NCBI RefSeq assembly: GCF_030005555.1
Contig: NZ_JASCQG010000001.1
Span: 248,001 to 312,000 of the forward strand
Source: Empedobacter sedimenti
GTDB lineage: Bacteria; Bacteroidota; Bacteroidia; Flavobacteriales; Weeksellaceae
Direction of reading: 5' to 3'
DNA: 64,000 nucleotides
In this document: in pieces, positions 1 through 8,101 of the stretch
How positions within the stretch are numbered: position 1 is the first letter of the stretch
Layout: each line of letters starts with the position of its first letter
Program-made: the position numbers and the translations under genes
The notes under the pieces: generated by a model
Told to the model about the DNA's origin: nothing
The model's database searches: none
The model's input: only the letters and a program-made list of their open reading frames with translations

Positions 1-198
1 CGTCCCGATTATTTAAGCGTTTTAGGTGAAGTTTTGAATATGAATGAAGATCATGAAAATTTGTATGAATTAAAAGATTCTCCTATACAACACGCCAAAT
101 TAATTTCAATAAACCAGGATAGTATTGGAATTGAATATCAAATTCTGAACAAGAAAAAAATCGTTTATCATCATCTAAAAGAAGACTATGGATATTAA
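1..198 (+). CDS. C-terminal end of an unrecognised protein (5' truncated by window)
   Basis: The window opens inside an open frame that runs 65 codons to a TAA at 196-198. The fragment is polar and charged and ends in HLKEDYGY. No domain is recognisable from so short a piece. It points the same way as the J-domain gene that follows 81 bases later, but that gene has its own promoter box, so the two need not be cotranscribed. Function unknown; the reading frame is well supported. Confidence 0.6.
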   Translation, partial: RPDYLSVLGEVLNMNEDHENLYELKDSPIQHAKLISINQDSIGIEYQILNKKKIVYHHLKEDYGY

Positions 199-247
199 AT
201 AATTGATATGAATGTATATTTAATCCGTATTCGTCATTAATAATGAT

Positions 248-255
248 TACTTTTG
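248..255 (+). promoter_or_regulatory. Bacteroidota -7 box TACTTTTG
   Basis: Exact match to the Bacteroidota -7 consensus TAnnTTTG, 24 bases before the ATG at 280. The box overlaps an in-frame TTG at 253, which shows that TTG is promoter sequence and that the ATG at 280 is the real start. No clear -33 TTTG element is visible. Confidence 0.55.
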
Positions 256-279
256 CACTCCGAAAATAGGATTATAATT

Positions 280-726
280 ATGAAAAACGTTGTTGAGCAC
301 AGAAAATTACTTGGAGTAGATAAAACTGCTACGCTAAAAGAATTGAAAGCAATTTACAGAAATACGATGAAAGACGCGCATCCTGATAAATTTGTAAATG
401 ATGAAGCGGGAAGAATTGCTGCAGAAGAAAAGAGTAAAGTTGTGATTGAGGCTTACCACTTTTTAGTAAGTATAAACCCAGAAACACACGAAAAAAACAA
501 AGAAGAATATACGGCTACAACTGCAAAATCTAACATTCATGACTTTTACATGGATGAGCAAATTTTGAAAGTAGAACATTTAGATGGAAATCATTACGAG
601 TACTTTGGTGTTCCTAAAAACACGTACATCAAAATGGTAAATTCTGATTCGCCAAGCCGTTTTGCAAGAAGACACATCTATGGTAAATTTACGCATAGAA
701 AAGCTGGTGAAGCAATGAAAGATTAA
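280..726 (+). CDS. J-domain / KTSC-domain fusion protein, 148 aa
   Basis: Residues 1-65 form a DnaJ-like domain with the diagnostic HPD tripeptide at 34-36, which normally stimulates the ATPase of an Hsp70 (DnaK). Residues about 84-138 form a KTSC domain, recognisable from the V-E-H-L-D-G-N-x-Y-E-Y-F-G-V-P pattern followed by an S-x-x-R-F-x-x-R-x-I motif. KTSC domains are found in phage and bacterial proteins and have no settled function. There is no signal peptide, so the protein should be cytosolic. The ATG at 280 is preferred to the upstream TTG because a promoter box covers the TTG. A terminator follows directly. It is not a full DnaJ: the G/F, zinc-finger and C-terminal substrate domains are absent. 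Confidence 0.8.
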   Translation: MKNVVEHRKLLGVDKTATLKELKAIYRNTMKDAHPDKFVNDEAGRIAAEEKSKVVIEAYHFLVSINPETHEKNKEEYTATTAKSNIHDFYMDEQILKVEHLDGNHYEYFGVPKNTYIKMVNSDSPSRFARRHIYGKFTHRKAGEAMKD

Positions 727-750
727 TTATCGAAAACGATATAAAACAAA

Positions 751-780
751 AAAACCACTTCTTGCGAAGTGGTTTTTTTT
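751..780. terminator. Bidirectional intrinsic terminator
   Basis: An 11-bp inverted repeat (AAAACCACTTC / GAAGTGGTTTT) with loop TTGC is followed by a T-run on the plus strand and preceded by an A-run. It lies between the convergent J-domain gene and HEPN-like gene and touches the stop codon of the latter. Confidence 0.85.
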
Positions 781-2200
781 ATACTTTTTCAAACAATTCT
801 TCATTTACTACAATGCCTAAATTCTTTTCATTATGTTTTAAATGATTTACAACATATCCAGAAAACCCAATATGTTTTAACATAAGTTTATTAATTAATT
901 TATTCAATCGAAAAGATATTTGATTTATTTCTTTATAATCCTCTGTCCCTTCATTAATATTTCTTCCATGAAGAAAATTATTTCTATGATTAATTGCATT
1001 TATTTCATCTGAATTTAACTCTATATCACATAAATTAAAAGGCTCTAAAAGTTTATTTCTATTTGTAGGTTTGTTAATATTTTCAATATTTTTCCTTAAG
1101 ATTTCAATTGAATTATCACCTCCAAGCTCTATTATATCTTGAGAAAAAACATCTAGAACTTCTTTTAGCTTAGCAATAAAATTTTTAGAGATCTTTTTAT
1201 CTATAATTGGCTTTAAACCCTTATTTTCTTTAATTAGAATATTAGTTAATCTTTCTAAAGCAACTGAATAACAAGCCGGTTTTAGAATTAAACTTGACAC
1301 ATTTGCTTCAATAATTAACAAAATTACAATTGCATAATTTTCATCAAAATGAACCAAATTACAAAGCTTAGAAAACAAAAAAGAATCAAACACTTTTAAC
1401 TTATCTCCAACAACTTTAATAATACCATCATCATTGGAGTAACCATATGGATTTGAAAAAATAGGATTATATATTCCTTTCGAATAAATTGATGGACGTA
1501 ATTGTAGGTACGAAAAACCATCAATAACATTGAAATCATTGTCTTTGGAAGTAATATAATATGCTTCATCCTGAATAAAATCTCCAGAAAGAAAACCGTA
1601 TGAAATCATAATTGAATGACATAAGTCTGCAAACTCATCAACATCAATCTGTTCGTCTGAATCTATAATAAAATAACGTTTATCTTCTCGTTTTGTTTCA
1701 TAAAGATTAAAACTTAAGTGAGCCATTTTAAATGATAAAAAACTCCTAGCATAAAACATATTTTCATCACAATATGTCTTTGCTTCTATAAAATAGAAAA
1801 GTTGAGCATTTTTATTGTTAACAGGAATTACGAAACGGCAAAAAACTTTATTTTCTAAATTAAAGTCTTTTTTTAATTCATGTATTTCTCCATAGAAATA
1901 ATCCACATTGTCAACATTATTTGTTTTTGTAAGATAAAAATTTGAAATATTACATGTATATTTCCCTACAAATAATACAATATCAAAAGATATATCATTC
2001 CTTAGACACTCAAAAAGCTTTTCATTAAATTCAATATTTAGATCAAATCCGCCTAGTTTATTTTTATTTAATAGTCCATTTAAATTTTCTATATTAAACA
2101 TTGGAATATTAATATAAACATTCTTTTTTTCAATTAAATCAAAAATTAAGTTAAATGTAGTATCAAAATAAATTGTTTTTATATCTTTTTGTAGTTTCAT
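779..2200 (-). CDS. Hypothetical protein with C-terminal HEPN-like RNase motif, 473 aa
   Basis: I do not recognise the N-terminal ~280 residues, which are rich in Asn, Lys, Ile and Phe. The C-terminal part is helical and contains R406-N-N-F-L-H411, an Rx4H motif of the HEPN ribonuclease type, followed by G-R-N. The overall plan, a large N-terminal domain plus a C-terminal HEPN, resembles ApeA-like and other abortive-infection proteins; that comparison is inference. The gene looks markedly more AT-rich than its neighbours, has no operon partner, and sits between two terminator hairpins. Together these suggest horizontal acquisition and a defence or stress role. The alternative is a non-catalytic HEPN protein. 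Confidence 0.6.
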   Translation of the reverse strand: MKLQKDIKTIYFDTTFNLIFDLIEKKNVYINIPMFNIENLNGLLNKNKLGGFDLNIEFNEKLFECLRNDISFDIVLFVGKYTCNISNFYLTKTNNVDNVDYFYGEIHELKKDFNLENKVFCRFVIPVNNKNAQLFYFIEAKTYCDENMFYARSFLSFKMAHLSFNLYETKREDKRYFIIDSDEQIDVDEFADLCHSIMISYGFLSGDFIQDEAYYITSKDNDFNVIDGFSYLQLRPSIYSKGIYNPIFSNPYGYSNDDGIIKVVGDKLKVFDSFLFSKLCNLVHFDENYAIVILLIIEANVSSLILKPACYSVALERLTNILIKENKGLKPIIDKKISKNFIAKLKEVLDVFSQDIIELGGDNSIEILRKNIENINKPTNRNKLLEPFNLCDIELNSDEINAINHRNNFLHGRNINEGTEDYKEINQISFRLNKLINKLMLKHIGFSGYVVNHLKHNEKNLGIVVNEELFEKV

Positions 2201-2265
2201 AATTAATAAAATGATAATTTTCTAAATTACAAAAGTAAATATTTTTAATACTATCCTATAAGCAT

Positions 2266-2298
2266 AAAAAAACCACTTCTAAATGAAGTGGTTTTTTT
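2266..2298. terminator. Bidirectional intrinsic terminator
   Basis: Stem AAAAAAACCACTTC / GAAGTGGTTTTTTT around a 5-base loop (TAAAT). It closes the minus-strand speA/DHS-like operon, whose last stop is at 2319, and insulates the HEPN-like gene. Its stem core is the same as that of the hairpin at 751-780. Confidence 0.85.
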
Positions 2299-2318
2299 AT
2301 ATCTATAGATTTTAAATC

Positions 2319-3293
2319 TTAGTGACCTAAAATGTAAGCAAAAATTAATGGTGCTACGATAGTTGCATCAGATTCGATCATGTATTTTGGTGTATCGATA
2401 TCTAATTTACCCCATGTAATTTTTTCGTTTGGAACAGCTCCTGAATAAGATCCGTAAGATGTTGTAGAGTCAGAAATTTGACAGAAATAAGCCCAGAAAG
2501 GAACATCTGTCCACTCTAAATCTTGGTACATCATTGGAACAACACAAATAGGGAAATCTCCAGAGATACCACCTGCAATTTGGAAGAAACCTACACCTTT
2601 ACCTTCAGAATTTGCGCGATACCATTCTGTTAAGTAAATCATGTACTCAATTCCAGATTTTACTGTAGAGGCTTTTAAATTTCCTTTGATTACGTTAGAC
2701 GCAAAAATATTTCCTGTTGTAGAATCTTCCCAACCTGGACAAACGATAGGTAAATTTTTCTCAGCTGCAGCAACAATCCAAGAGTCTTTAGGGTCAATTT
2801 CGTAGTATTGCTCTAAAACGCCAGAATTTACAACTTGGTATAAGAATTCGTGTGGTAAATAACGCTCACCTTTTTCTTCTGCCGCATGCCAAACATCTTC
2901 TAAATGTTGTTGTAAACGACGGAAAGCTTCCTCTTCAGGAATACAAGTATCTGTAACACGGTTGAAATGTGTATCTAATAATTCGCGCTCTTGCTCTGGT
3001 GTTAAATCACGGTAATTTGGAATTCTTTTATAGTGAGAATGCGCAACTAAATTCATTACGTCTTCTTCTAAATTTGCTCCTGTACAAGAAATGATGTGTA
3101 CTTTATCTTGACGAATCATTTCTGCTAATGAAATTCCTAATTCAGCAGTAGACATTGCACCACCCAAAGAAATTAACATTTTACCACCTTCTAACAAGTG
3201 TTGCTCGTAACCTTTTGCAGCATCTACTAATGCAGCAGAATTAAAGTGTCTGTAATTATGTTCAATAAACTGACTAATTGGTCCTTTGCTCAT
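2319..3293 (-). CDS. Deoxyhypusine synthase-like protein, 324 aa
   Basis: The protein has the deoxyhypusine synthase fold signatures: S-C-T-G-A-N near the N-terminus, an A-G-G-I-S-G-D-F-P motif, and T-W-G-K with Lys296 matching the catalytic lysine that takes the aminobutyl group in true DHS. Bacteria lack the eIF5A substrate, so the bacterial homologues are thought to act on small polyamines; homospermidine synthase is a known derivative of this family. The gene lies 31 bases downstream of an arginine decarboxylase-like gene on the same strand, which supports a polyamine role, perhaps spermidine or homospermidine formation or handling of agmatine. It is cytosolic, with no signal peptide. Family assignment is firm; substrate is not. 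Confidence 0.85.
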   Translation of the reverse strand: MSKGPISQFIEHNYRHFNSAALVDAAKGYEQHLLEGGKMLISLGGAMSTAELGISLAEMIRQDKVHIISCTGANLEEDVMNLVAHSHYKRIPNYRDLTPEQERELLDTHFNRVTDTCIPEEEAFRRLQQHLEDVWHAAEEKGERYLPHEFLYQVVNSGVLEQYYEIDPKDSWIVAAAEKNLPIVCPGWEDSTTGNIFASNVIKGNLKASTVKSGIEYMIYLTEWYRANSEGKGVGFFQIAGGISGDFPICVVPMMYQDLEWTDVPFWAYFCQISDSTTSYGSYSGAVPNEKITWGKLDIDTPKYMIESDATIVAPLIFAYILGH

Positions 3294-3324
3294 TTTATTT
3301 GTTTTTTATTTATTTAAAATTCAA

Positions 3325-4707
3325 TTATTTATAACCCAAAGTATTCAACACATCTTGATGCGTTTGCTCTTCAGAATATACTTTTGTATTATAGTTTTCA
3401 TCAATCAAAAGATATTTGGGTTGAGGAATCAAACAGTGGTTAATTCCACCAAAACCACTAATATTATCTTGATATGCTCCTGTATTAAAGAAACCAATAT
3501 ACAATGGTTTTGCTTGATCATATTTCGGAAGATAAATGGCATTTACATGTTGCTCTGAGTTATAATAATCGTCAGAATCACATGTTAAACCTCCTAATAA
3601 TACGCGTTCATATTTATCGTACCAACGGTTAATTGGTAACATGACAAATCGTTTCGAAATTGCCCAAGCATCTGGTAAAGTTGTCATAAAAGATGAATCA
3701 ATCATATCCCAATACTCTTTATCATTTTGTTTCTTTTGATAAAGAATTTTGTAGACTACTCCTCCACTTTCTCCTACTGTAAACGAACCAAATTCTGTAA
3801 AAATATTTGGAACAGGAATTCCTTCTTCATCACAAATCATTTTAATTTGTAACAAGATTTCTTTCGCCATGTATTCGTAATCATATTCGAAATTCAACGA
3901 ATTTTTGATTGGGAATCCACCACCAATATTCAAACTATCTAATTCTGGACAAACTTTTTTAAGGTTTACATAAACTCTCAAACATTTTGTCAACTCATTC
4001 CAATAATATGAATTGTCTTTAATTCCTGTATTAATAAAGAAATGAAGCATTTTCAATTTAATGCGTTCATTTGGTTTTACCATTGTTTGATAAAACGGTA
4101 CAATATCCTTGTAGCCAATTCCTAAACGAGAGGTATAAAACTCAAATTTCGGTTCTTCTTCTGATGCAATACGAATTCCGATTTCAAAATCGCCTTCTAT
4201 CGCTTCCGAAAACAAATCAACTTCTTCGTAATTATCAATTACAGTAATTGTTTTGCGGTGACCATTATTTACTAAACGTGCAATGTTTTCTACGTATTCT
4301 TCACGTTTAAAACCGTTACAAACTACATATTGATCTTCATTTATCAATCCTTCTTGCATTAAATTCTCAACAATATTAATGTCAAATGCAGAAGATGTCT
4401 CGATATGAATATCATTTTTAAGTGCTTCGCCTAAAATGTGGCGGAAATGTGAACTTTTTGTACAATAACAATAATTGTAAGTTCCTTCATAGTTTAGCTC
4501 TTCGCGCGCTTTTTCAAACCAACCTTTCGCTTTCTGAATGTTTTGTGAAATCTTAGGTAAATAAGTAAATTTTAATGGTGTACCATGTTCTTCGACCAAA
4601 GCTTTTAGGTCAATTCCATTAAATTTTAAGTACTCTCCATCTAATTCAAATTCATCTTGTGGAAAGTCAAATGATTGCGTGATTAAATCTATGTATTTAG
4701 TTTTCAT
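3325..4707 (-). CDS. speA: Arginine decarboxylase-type PLP enzyme (fold III), 460 aa
   Basis: An alanine-racemase-fold (group III) amino acid decarboxylase. Lys84 in Y-C-T-K-S-S is the expected PLP Schiff-base lysine, G262-GGF is the phosphate-binding turn, and the C-terminal T-C-D-S-D-D motif supplies the catalytic Cys-Asp pair. At 460 residues it is shorter than E. coli SpeA (about 660) and matches the compact form annotated as arginine decarboxylase in Flavobacteriia. It is first in a two-gene operon with a DHS-like gene, so it probably makes agmatine (or putrescine) for polyamine synthesis. Diaminopimelate or ornithine decarboxylation cannot be excluded by motifs alone. A leader of about 240 nt with a 45-codon ORF precedes it. 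Confidence 0.75.
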   Translation of the reverse strand: MKTKYIDLITQSFDFPQDEFELDGEYLKFNGIDLKALVEEHGTPLKFTYLPKISQNIQKAKGWFEKAREELNYEGTYNYCYCTKSSHFRHILGEALKNDIHIETSSAFDINIVENLMQEGLINEDQYVVCNGFKREEYVENIARLVNNGHRKTITVIDNYEEVDLFSEAIEGDFEIGIRIASEEEPKFEFYTSRLGIGYKDIVPFYQTMVKPNERIKLKMLHFFINTGIKDNSYYWNELTKCLRVYVNLKKVCPELDSLNIGGGFPIKNSLNFEYDYEYMAKEILLQIKMICDEEGIPVPNIFTEFGSFTVGESGGVVYKILYQKKQNDKEYWDMIDSSFMTTLPDAWAISKRFVMLPINRWYDKYERVLLGGLTCDSDDYYNSEQHVNAIYLPKYDQAKPLYIGFFNTGAYQDNISGFGGINHCLIPQPKYLLIDENYNTKVYSEEQTHQDVLNTLGYK

Positions 4708-4772
4708 TATGCTTTTTAAATGTTACGTGTGTTGAATAATTCTAAAAATTTTGCGAAAAAAAATTTAGGGTA

Positions 4773-4910
4773 TTACAGACGTATCGCATAATATACATTG
4801 CGAAGCAATAAAGGGAAAGAATAATTCTTAAATTCGTTTCTATTCATTAAAACTACTGCGTTAAAGCTCTTTCTATTCTCTACGCTTTCGAATAAAAGGT
4901 TAAAACTCAT
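4773..4910 (-). CDS. Candidate 45-aa leader ORF upstream of speA
   Basis: Reading the minus strand from the ATG at 4910 gives 45 uninterrupted codons to a TAA at 4775-4773. The peptide contains four arginines, and its last five residues are Y-A-I-R-L. It starts about 38 bases after a TATATTTG promoter box and ends 65 bases before the speA start, so it would be the first ORF of the speA transcript. A T-rich stretch (eight T) follows its stop. Known parallels are regulatory leader peptides such as speFL of enterobacteria, which senses ornithine; any similar role here is inference. It could be a chance ORF, though 45 codons free of stops is uncommon in DNA this AT-rich. Confidence 0.4.
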   Translation of the reverse strand: MSFNLLFESVENRKSFNAVVLMNRNEFKNYSFPLLLRNVYYAIRL

Positions 4911-4948
4911 CAACTTTTTTCTTAAAAAAATTATAAAAATACTTGTCG

Positions 4949-4956
4949 CAAATATA
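4949..4956 (-). promoter_or_regulatory. Promoter box TATATTTG for speA leader
   Basis: Exact TAnnTTTG match on the minus strand, about 240 bases before the speA ATG and about 38 before the leader ORF. The 417-base gap between divergent speA and parA holds this box, the leader ORF, a small ATTGC-TTC-GCAAT hairpin inside that ORF, and the parA promoter; I see nothing else in it. Confidence 0.5.
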
Positions 4957-5095
4957 AGTTTTTTAATTCTGTTAAAAAGATAAAATAATATTAAAATTTA
5001 TGGAATCAAACACATGATTTCAATCAATAATTAAATTAATCGACAATTGTTCAAAAATTTATTTTTTCTTTAAGGTTTAGCAAGGTTAAATATTG

Positions 5096-5103
5096 TATTT
5101 TTG
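5096..5103 (+). promoter_or_regulatory. Promoter box TATTTTTG for parAB operon
   Basis: Exact TAnnTTTG match ending 21 bases before the parA ATG at 5125. It would drive the parA-parB-DUF5683-dapB-lepB run. A GTTTAGC sequence upstream is a weak candidate for the -33 element. Confidence 0.5.
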
Positions 5104-5124
5104 AAATCGTTTTGAACGTAAATT

Positions 5125-5898
5125 ATGGGTAAAATTATTGCTATTGCTAACCAAAAAGGTGGTGTTGGTAAAACGACAACTTCGTTAAACCTTGCCGCTT
5201 CATTAGGTGTTTTAGAGAAAAAAGTTTTATTAATTGACGCAGATCCGCAAGCAAATGCAACATCTGGTTTGGGTTTTGATTTGGATGAAATCGAAGCAGG
5301 AACCTATGAAGTATTGGAAAATGAAGTACTTGCGAGCAAAGCTATTTTACAATCAGAATCGCCAAACCTAGACTTGATGCCTGCTCATTTAGATTTAGTT
5401 GCTGCCGAGATTGAGATTGTGGATTATGAGAACCGCGAATACATGTTAAAAAACGCGTTGTCGGAAATCAAAGATCAATATGATTATATTATTATAGATT
5501 GCGCGCCTTCTCTTGGTTTGATTACACTTAATGCGCTTACAGCTGCTGATTCTGTGGTTATTCCTATTCAGTGCGAATATTTCGCGTTAGAAGGTTTAGG
5601 AAAATTATTAAATACGATAAAAGGAATTCAACAACATCACAACAAGGAATTGGATATCGAAGGTTTATTGTTAACGATGTACGATTCGCGCTTACGTCTT
5701 TCTAATCAGGTTTTAGACGAAGTGAACAATCATTTTCCGCAAATGGTTTTCAAAACAATTATTACTCGAAATGTACGTTTGTCAGAAGCACCAAGTTTTG
5801 GCGAAACAATTATTCAGTACGATGCTGCGAGTAAAGGTGCAGAAAATTACTTAAATTTAGCGCGTGAATTTTTAATTAACAACAACGATACAGTTTAA
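5125..5898 (+). CDS. parA: ParA (Soj) chromosome-partitioning ATPase, 257 aa
   Basis: A deviant Walker A motif K11-GGVGKTT occupies residues 11-18 and is typical of ParA/MinD P-loop ATPases. It is followed by the switch motif L-I-D-A-D-P-Q-A-N and by I-I-I-D-C-A-P-S (Walker B). The protein binds nonspecific DNA as an ATP dimer and is released by ParB, segregating origin-proximal parS sites. Length matches chromosomal Soj proteins. parB follows after 5 bases. The promoter box at 5096 precedes it. The flavobacterial neighbourhood (DUF5683, dapB, lepB) confirms this is the chromosomal, not plasmid, locus. Confidence 0.95.
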   Translation: MGKIIAIANQKGGVGKTTTSLNLAASLGVLEKKVLLIDADPQANATSGLGFDLDEIEAGTYEVLENEVLASKAILQSESPNLDLMPAHLDLVAAEIEIVDYENREYMLKNALSEIKDQYDYIIIDCAPSLGLITLNALTAADSVVIPIQCEYFALEGLGKLLNTIKGIQQHHNKELDIEGLLLTMYDSRLRLSNQVLDEVNNHFPQMVFKTIITRNVRLSEAPSFGETIIQYDAASKGAENYLNLAREFLINNNDTV

Positions 5899-5903
5899 AT
5901 AAA

Positions 5904-6800
5904 ATGGCAAAGCCAAATAAAAATAATCGCTTGGGACGTGGATTATCTGCTCTATTAAAGGATGAACCAACTGTAAAAACAGCACAAGATGAAGGTGCAA
6001 AAAAATTGGTTGGAAACATTTTGGAAATAGATTTAGAAAAAATCACCGCGAATCCTTGGCAACCACGAACTAATTTCGATAAAAAAGCTTTAGAGGAATT
6101 GGTTTCATCTATTCAAACATTAGGCGTTATTCAACCGATTACGATTCGTAAAAAACCAACTGGAGAATATGAATTGATTTCTGGTGAAAGACGTTTTCGC
6201 GCTTCGCAATTAGCTGGTAAAAAAACAATTCCGGCTTATGTTCGTTTAGCGAATGACCAAGAAATGCTAGAAATGGCATTGGTCGAAAATATTCAGCGTC
6301 AAGATTTAGATGCGATCGAAATTGCACTTTCTTACCAACAATTAATTGATGAAATCAAGCTAACGCAAGAGGAATTAAGTAAACGTGTTGGGAAAGACAG
6401 AACGTCTATTACCAATTATTTGCGTTTATTGAAATTAGACCCAATCATCCAAACAGGAATTCGTGACGGAATGATCTCGATGGGACACGGACGTGCTTTA
6501 ATGGCAATTGATGATACGGATTTACAATTTGACATTTATGAAAAAATTGTTCGTAATAACCTATCTGTTCGTGATACTGAAAAATTAATTAAGTCAATTA
6601 AAGAAGGTGATGATAAAACAGCTAAGAAAGTTGTGAATGAATTACCTACTCAATACAAAGAAGCATTAAGTTCGATTACAAATTCACTGAAAACAAAAGT
6701 CGAAATTAAGCGTGCGCAGAATGGAAAAGGTAAAATTATATTGAATTTTACTTCTGATGATGAATTTGAACGTTTAAGAAAGTTTTTAAATGAAAATTAA
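5904..6800 (+). CDS. parB: ParB (Spo0J) partition protein, 298 aa
   Basis: The N-terminus carries L-G-R-G-L-S-A-L-L, the conserved ParA-interaction segment. The CTPase/N-domain shows the arginine patch G94-ERRFRA, followed by A-L-V-E-N-I-Q-R. A helix-turn-helix for parS recognition occupies about 153-175, and a C-terminal dimerisation domain completes the protein. It loads on parS and spreads as a CTP-dependent clamp. It lies 5 bases after parA and overlaps the next gene by 11 bases, indicating translational coupling. I noticed no obvious parS palindrome in the window. Confidence 0.95.
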   Translation: MAKPNKNNRLGRGLSALLKDEPTVKTAQDEGAKKLVGNILEIDLEKITANPWQPRTNFDKKALEELVSSIQTLGVIQPITIRKKPTGEYELISGERRFRASQLAGKKTIPAYVRLANDQEMLEMALVENIQRQDLDAIEIALSYQQLIDEIKLTQEELSKRVGKDRTSITNYLRLLKLDPIIQTGIRDGMISMGHGRALMAIDDTDLQFDIYEKIVRNNLSVRDTEKLIKSIKEGDDKTAKKVVNELPTQYKEALSSITNSLKTKVEIKRAQNGKGKIILNFTSDDEFERLRKFLNEN

Positions 6801-7362
6801 ATCGCTCTTACTTGGATTAATGTTAGCATCAACGTGTACATTTGCCCAAGTTAAAACAGATTCGCTAATTGTTGTAGATAAGTTGATTGTTCAAGATTCT
6901 CTTACTAATACAAAACCTTTGATGGAAAAAAGTCCTATCAAAGCATCATTATATTCTGCAATTTTGCCAGGAGCTGGTCAATTGTATAACAGAAAATGGA
7001 TTAAAGCTCCAATTGCTTTAGGTTTAGTAGCAACAGGAACAGGTTTTACAATTTATTACAATAATTTATATAAAAAATATCGTCGAGCTTTTATCGCTGT
7101 TCGTGAAGGTTCTCCAAATGAATTTTCAGGAATTTTATCGCCAGATCAATTAGCTGTAATTCAAGATGATTACAAAAGAAAACGTGATTATAGTGTTGCT
7201 TTAACTGCGTTAGCTTATTTATTAAATGTAGTTGATGCAACAGTAGATGCGCATTTATTTACTGTTCGTAATGATGCAGAAATGTCTTTTAAACCTACGG
7301 TTATACAAGACGAAATGACGTTAGAACCAGTTTTGGGACTAGCTTTTAATTTAAAATTTTAA
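6790..7362 (+). CDS. DUF5683 membrane-associated protein, 190 aa
   Basis: A cleavable signal peptide (about residues 1-20, ending C-T-F-A-Q) is followed by a conserved S-P-I-K-A-S-L-Y-S-A-I-L-P-G-A-G-Q-L-Y-N-R-K-W-type segment and hydrophobic stretches. This is the DUF5683 family that sits between parB and dapB in many Flavobacteriia. Its function is unknown; the G-x-G-Q-x-Y-N motif resembles that of other small envelope proteins. The start overlaps parB by 11 bases, so it is cotranscribed with and probably coupled to parB. Confidence 0.8.
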   Translation: MKIKSLLLGLMLASTCTFAQVKTDSLIVVDKLIVQDSLTNTKPLMEKSPIKASLYSAILPGAGQLYNRKWIKAPIALGLVATGTGFTIYYNNLYKKYRRAFIAVREGSPNEFSGILSPDQLAVIQDDYKRKRDYSVALTALAYLLNVVDATVDAHLFTVRNDAEMSFKPTVIQDEMTLEPVLGLAFNLKF

Positions 7363-7370
7363 TACAAAAA

Positions 7371-8075
7371 ATGAAAATAGCTTTAATTGGATACGGAAGA
7401 ATGGGTAAAGCCATTGAAGAAATCTTAATCGAAAGAGGACACGAAGTTGTACTCAAAATTTCGCGCACTCCACTTCCCGAAGAATTAAAAAATGTTGAAG
7501 TTGCTATAGAGTTTTCAAAACCAGAATATGCATTCGATAACCTTAAAGTATTACTTGAAAACAAAATTGCAACAATTTGTGGTACAACAGGATGGTTAGA
7601 CAAACAAGACGAAGTTAATCATTTAGCAATTTCTAATAATACTGCTTTTTTATATGCTTCTAACTTCAGTTTAGGAGTCAATTTATTTTTCGAACTAAAT
7701 CAAGTTTTAGCAAGAATGATGAATAAATATAGAAACGAATATCAGATTAATTTAGAAGAAATTCATCACACACAAAAGCTTGACGCACCTTCTGGTACAG
7801 CAATTACAATTGCTGAAGGAATTATAGAAAACACAACTTATAATTCGTGGTCAATGGAAAAAAAATCTGAAGAGATTATTCCTGTAGAAGCAAAACGAAT
7901 CGAAAACGTACCAGGAACACATATCGTACAATATACTTCTGATGTAGATACTATCGAAATTTCGCATACTGCACATTCGCGCAAAGGTTTTGCTCTTGGA
8001 GCTGTAATAGCTGCGGAATGGATTTGGAACAAAGAAGGTGTTTTTACAATGAAAGATGTACTTGAACTAAACTAA
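7371..8075 (+). CDS. dapB: 4-hydroxy-tetrahydrodipicolinate reductase, 234 aa
   Basis: The N-terminal Rossmann motif G7-YGRMG binds NAD(P)H. The catalytic segment E130-IHHTQKLDAPSGTA contains the conserved His pair and Lys136. The enzyme reduces HTPA to tetrahydrodipicolinate in the diaminopimelate/lysine pathway, supplying both lysine and peptidoglycan. It is slightly shorter than the E. coli enzyme (273), as is usual in Bacteroidota. It starts 8 bases after the DUF5683 gene, inside the par operon. Confidence 0.95.
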   Translation: MKIALIGYGRMGKAIEEILIERGHEVVLKISRTPLPEELKNVEVAIEFSKPEYAFDNLKVLLENKIATICGTTGWLDKQDEVNHLAISNNTAFLYASNFSLGVNLFFELNQVLARMMNKYRNEYQINLEEIHHTQKLDAPSGTAITIAEGIIENTTYNSWSMEKKSEEIIPVEAKRIENVPGTHIVQYTSDVDTIEISHTAHSRKGFALGAVIAAEWIWNKEGVFTMKDVLELN

Positions 8076-8101
8076 TACAAAATACTTAATATCAAAAACT
8101 T

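Noticed and set aside
253-279. Upstream TTG start extending the J-domain gene
   Set aside because: The TTG is part of an exact TAnnTTTG promoter box and the added nine residues are not domain-like. The same reasoning rejected TTG starts at 14508, 31557, 34859 and 63323.
751-2298. The matching hairpins around the HEPN-like gene as insertion or attachment repeats
   Set aside because: Similar ACCACT/ACCGCT stems with A and T runs terminate several other genes here (13741, 21469), so shared sequence is expected for terminators and does not show a mobile boundary.
2319-3293. True deoxyhypusine synthase acting on eIF5A
   Set aside because: Bacteria lack eIF5A; operon context indicates polyamine metabolism instead.
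3286-3558. Open frame on the plus strand opposite speA
   Set aside because: Antisense to a strongly supported decarboxylase gene, hydrophobic Ile/Phe-rich composition typical of AT-rich shadows, no neighbouring signals.
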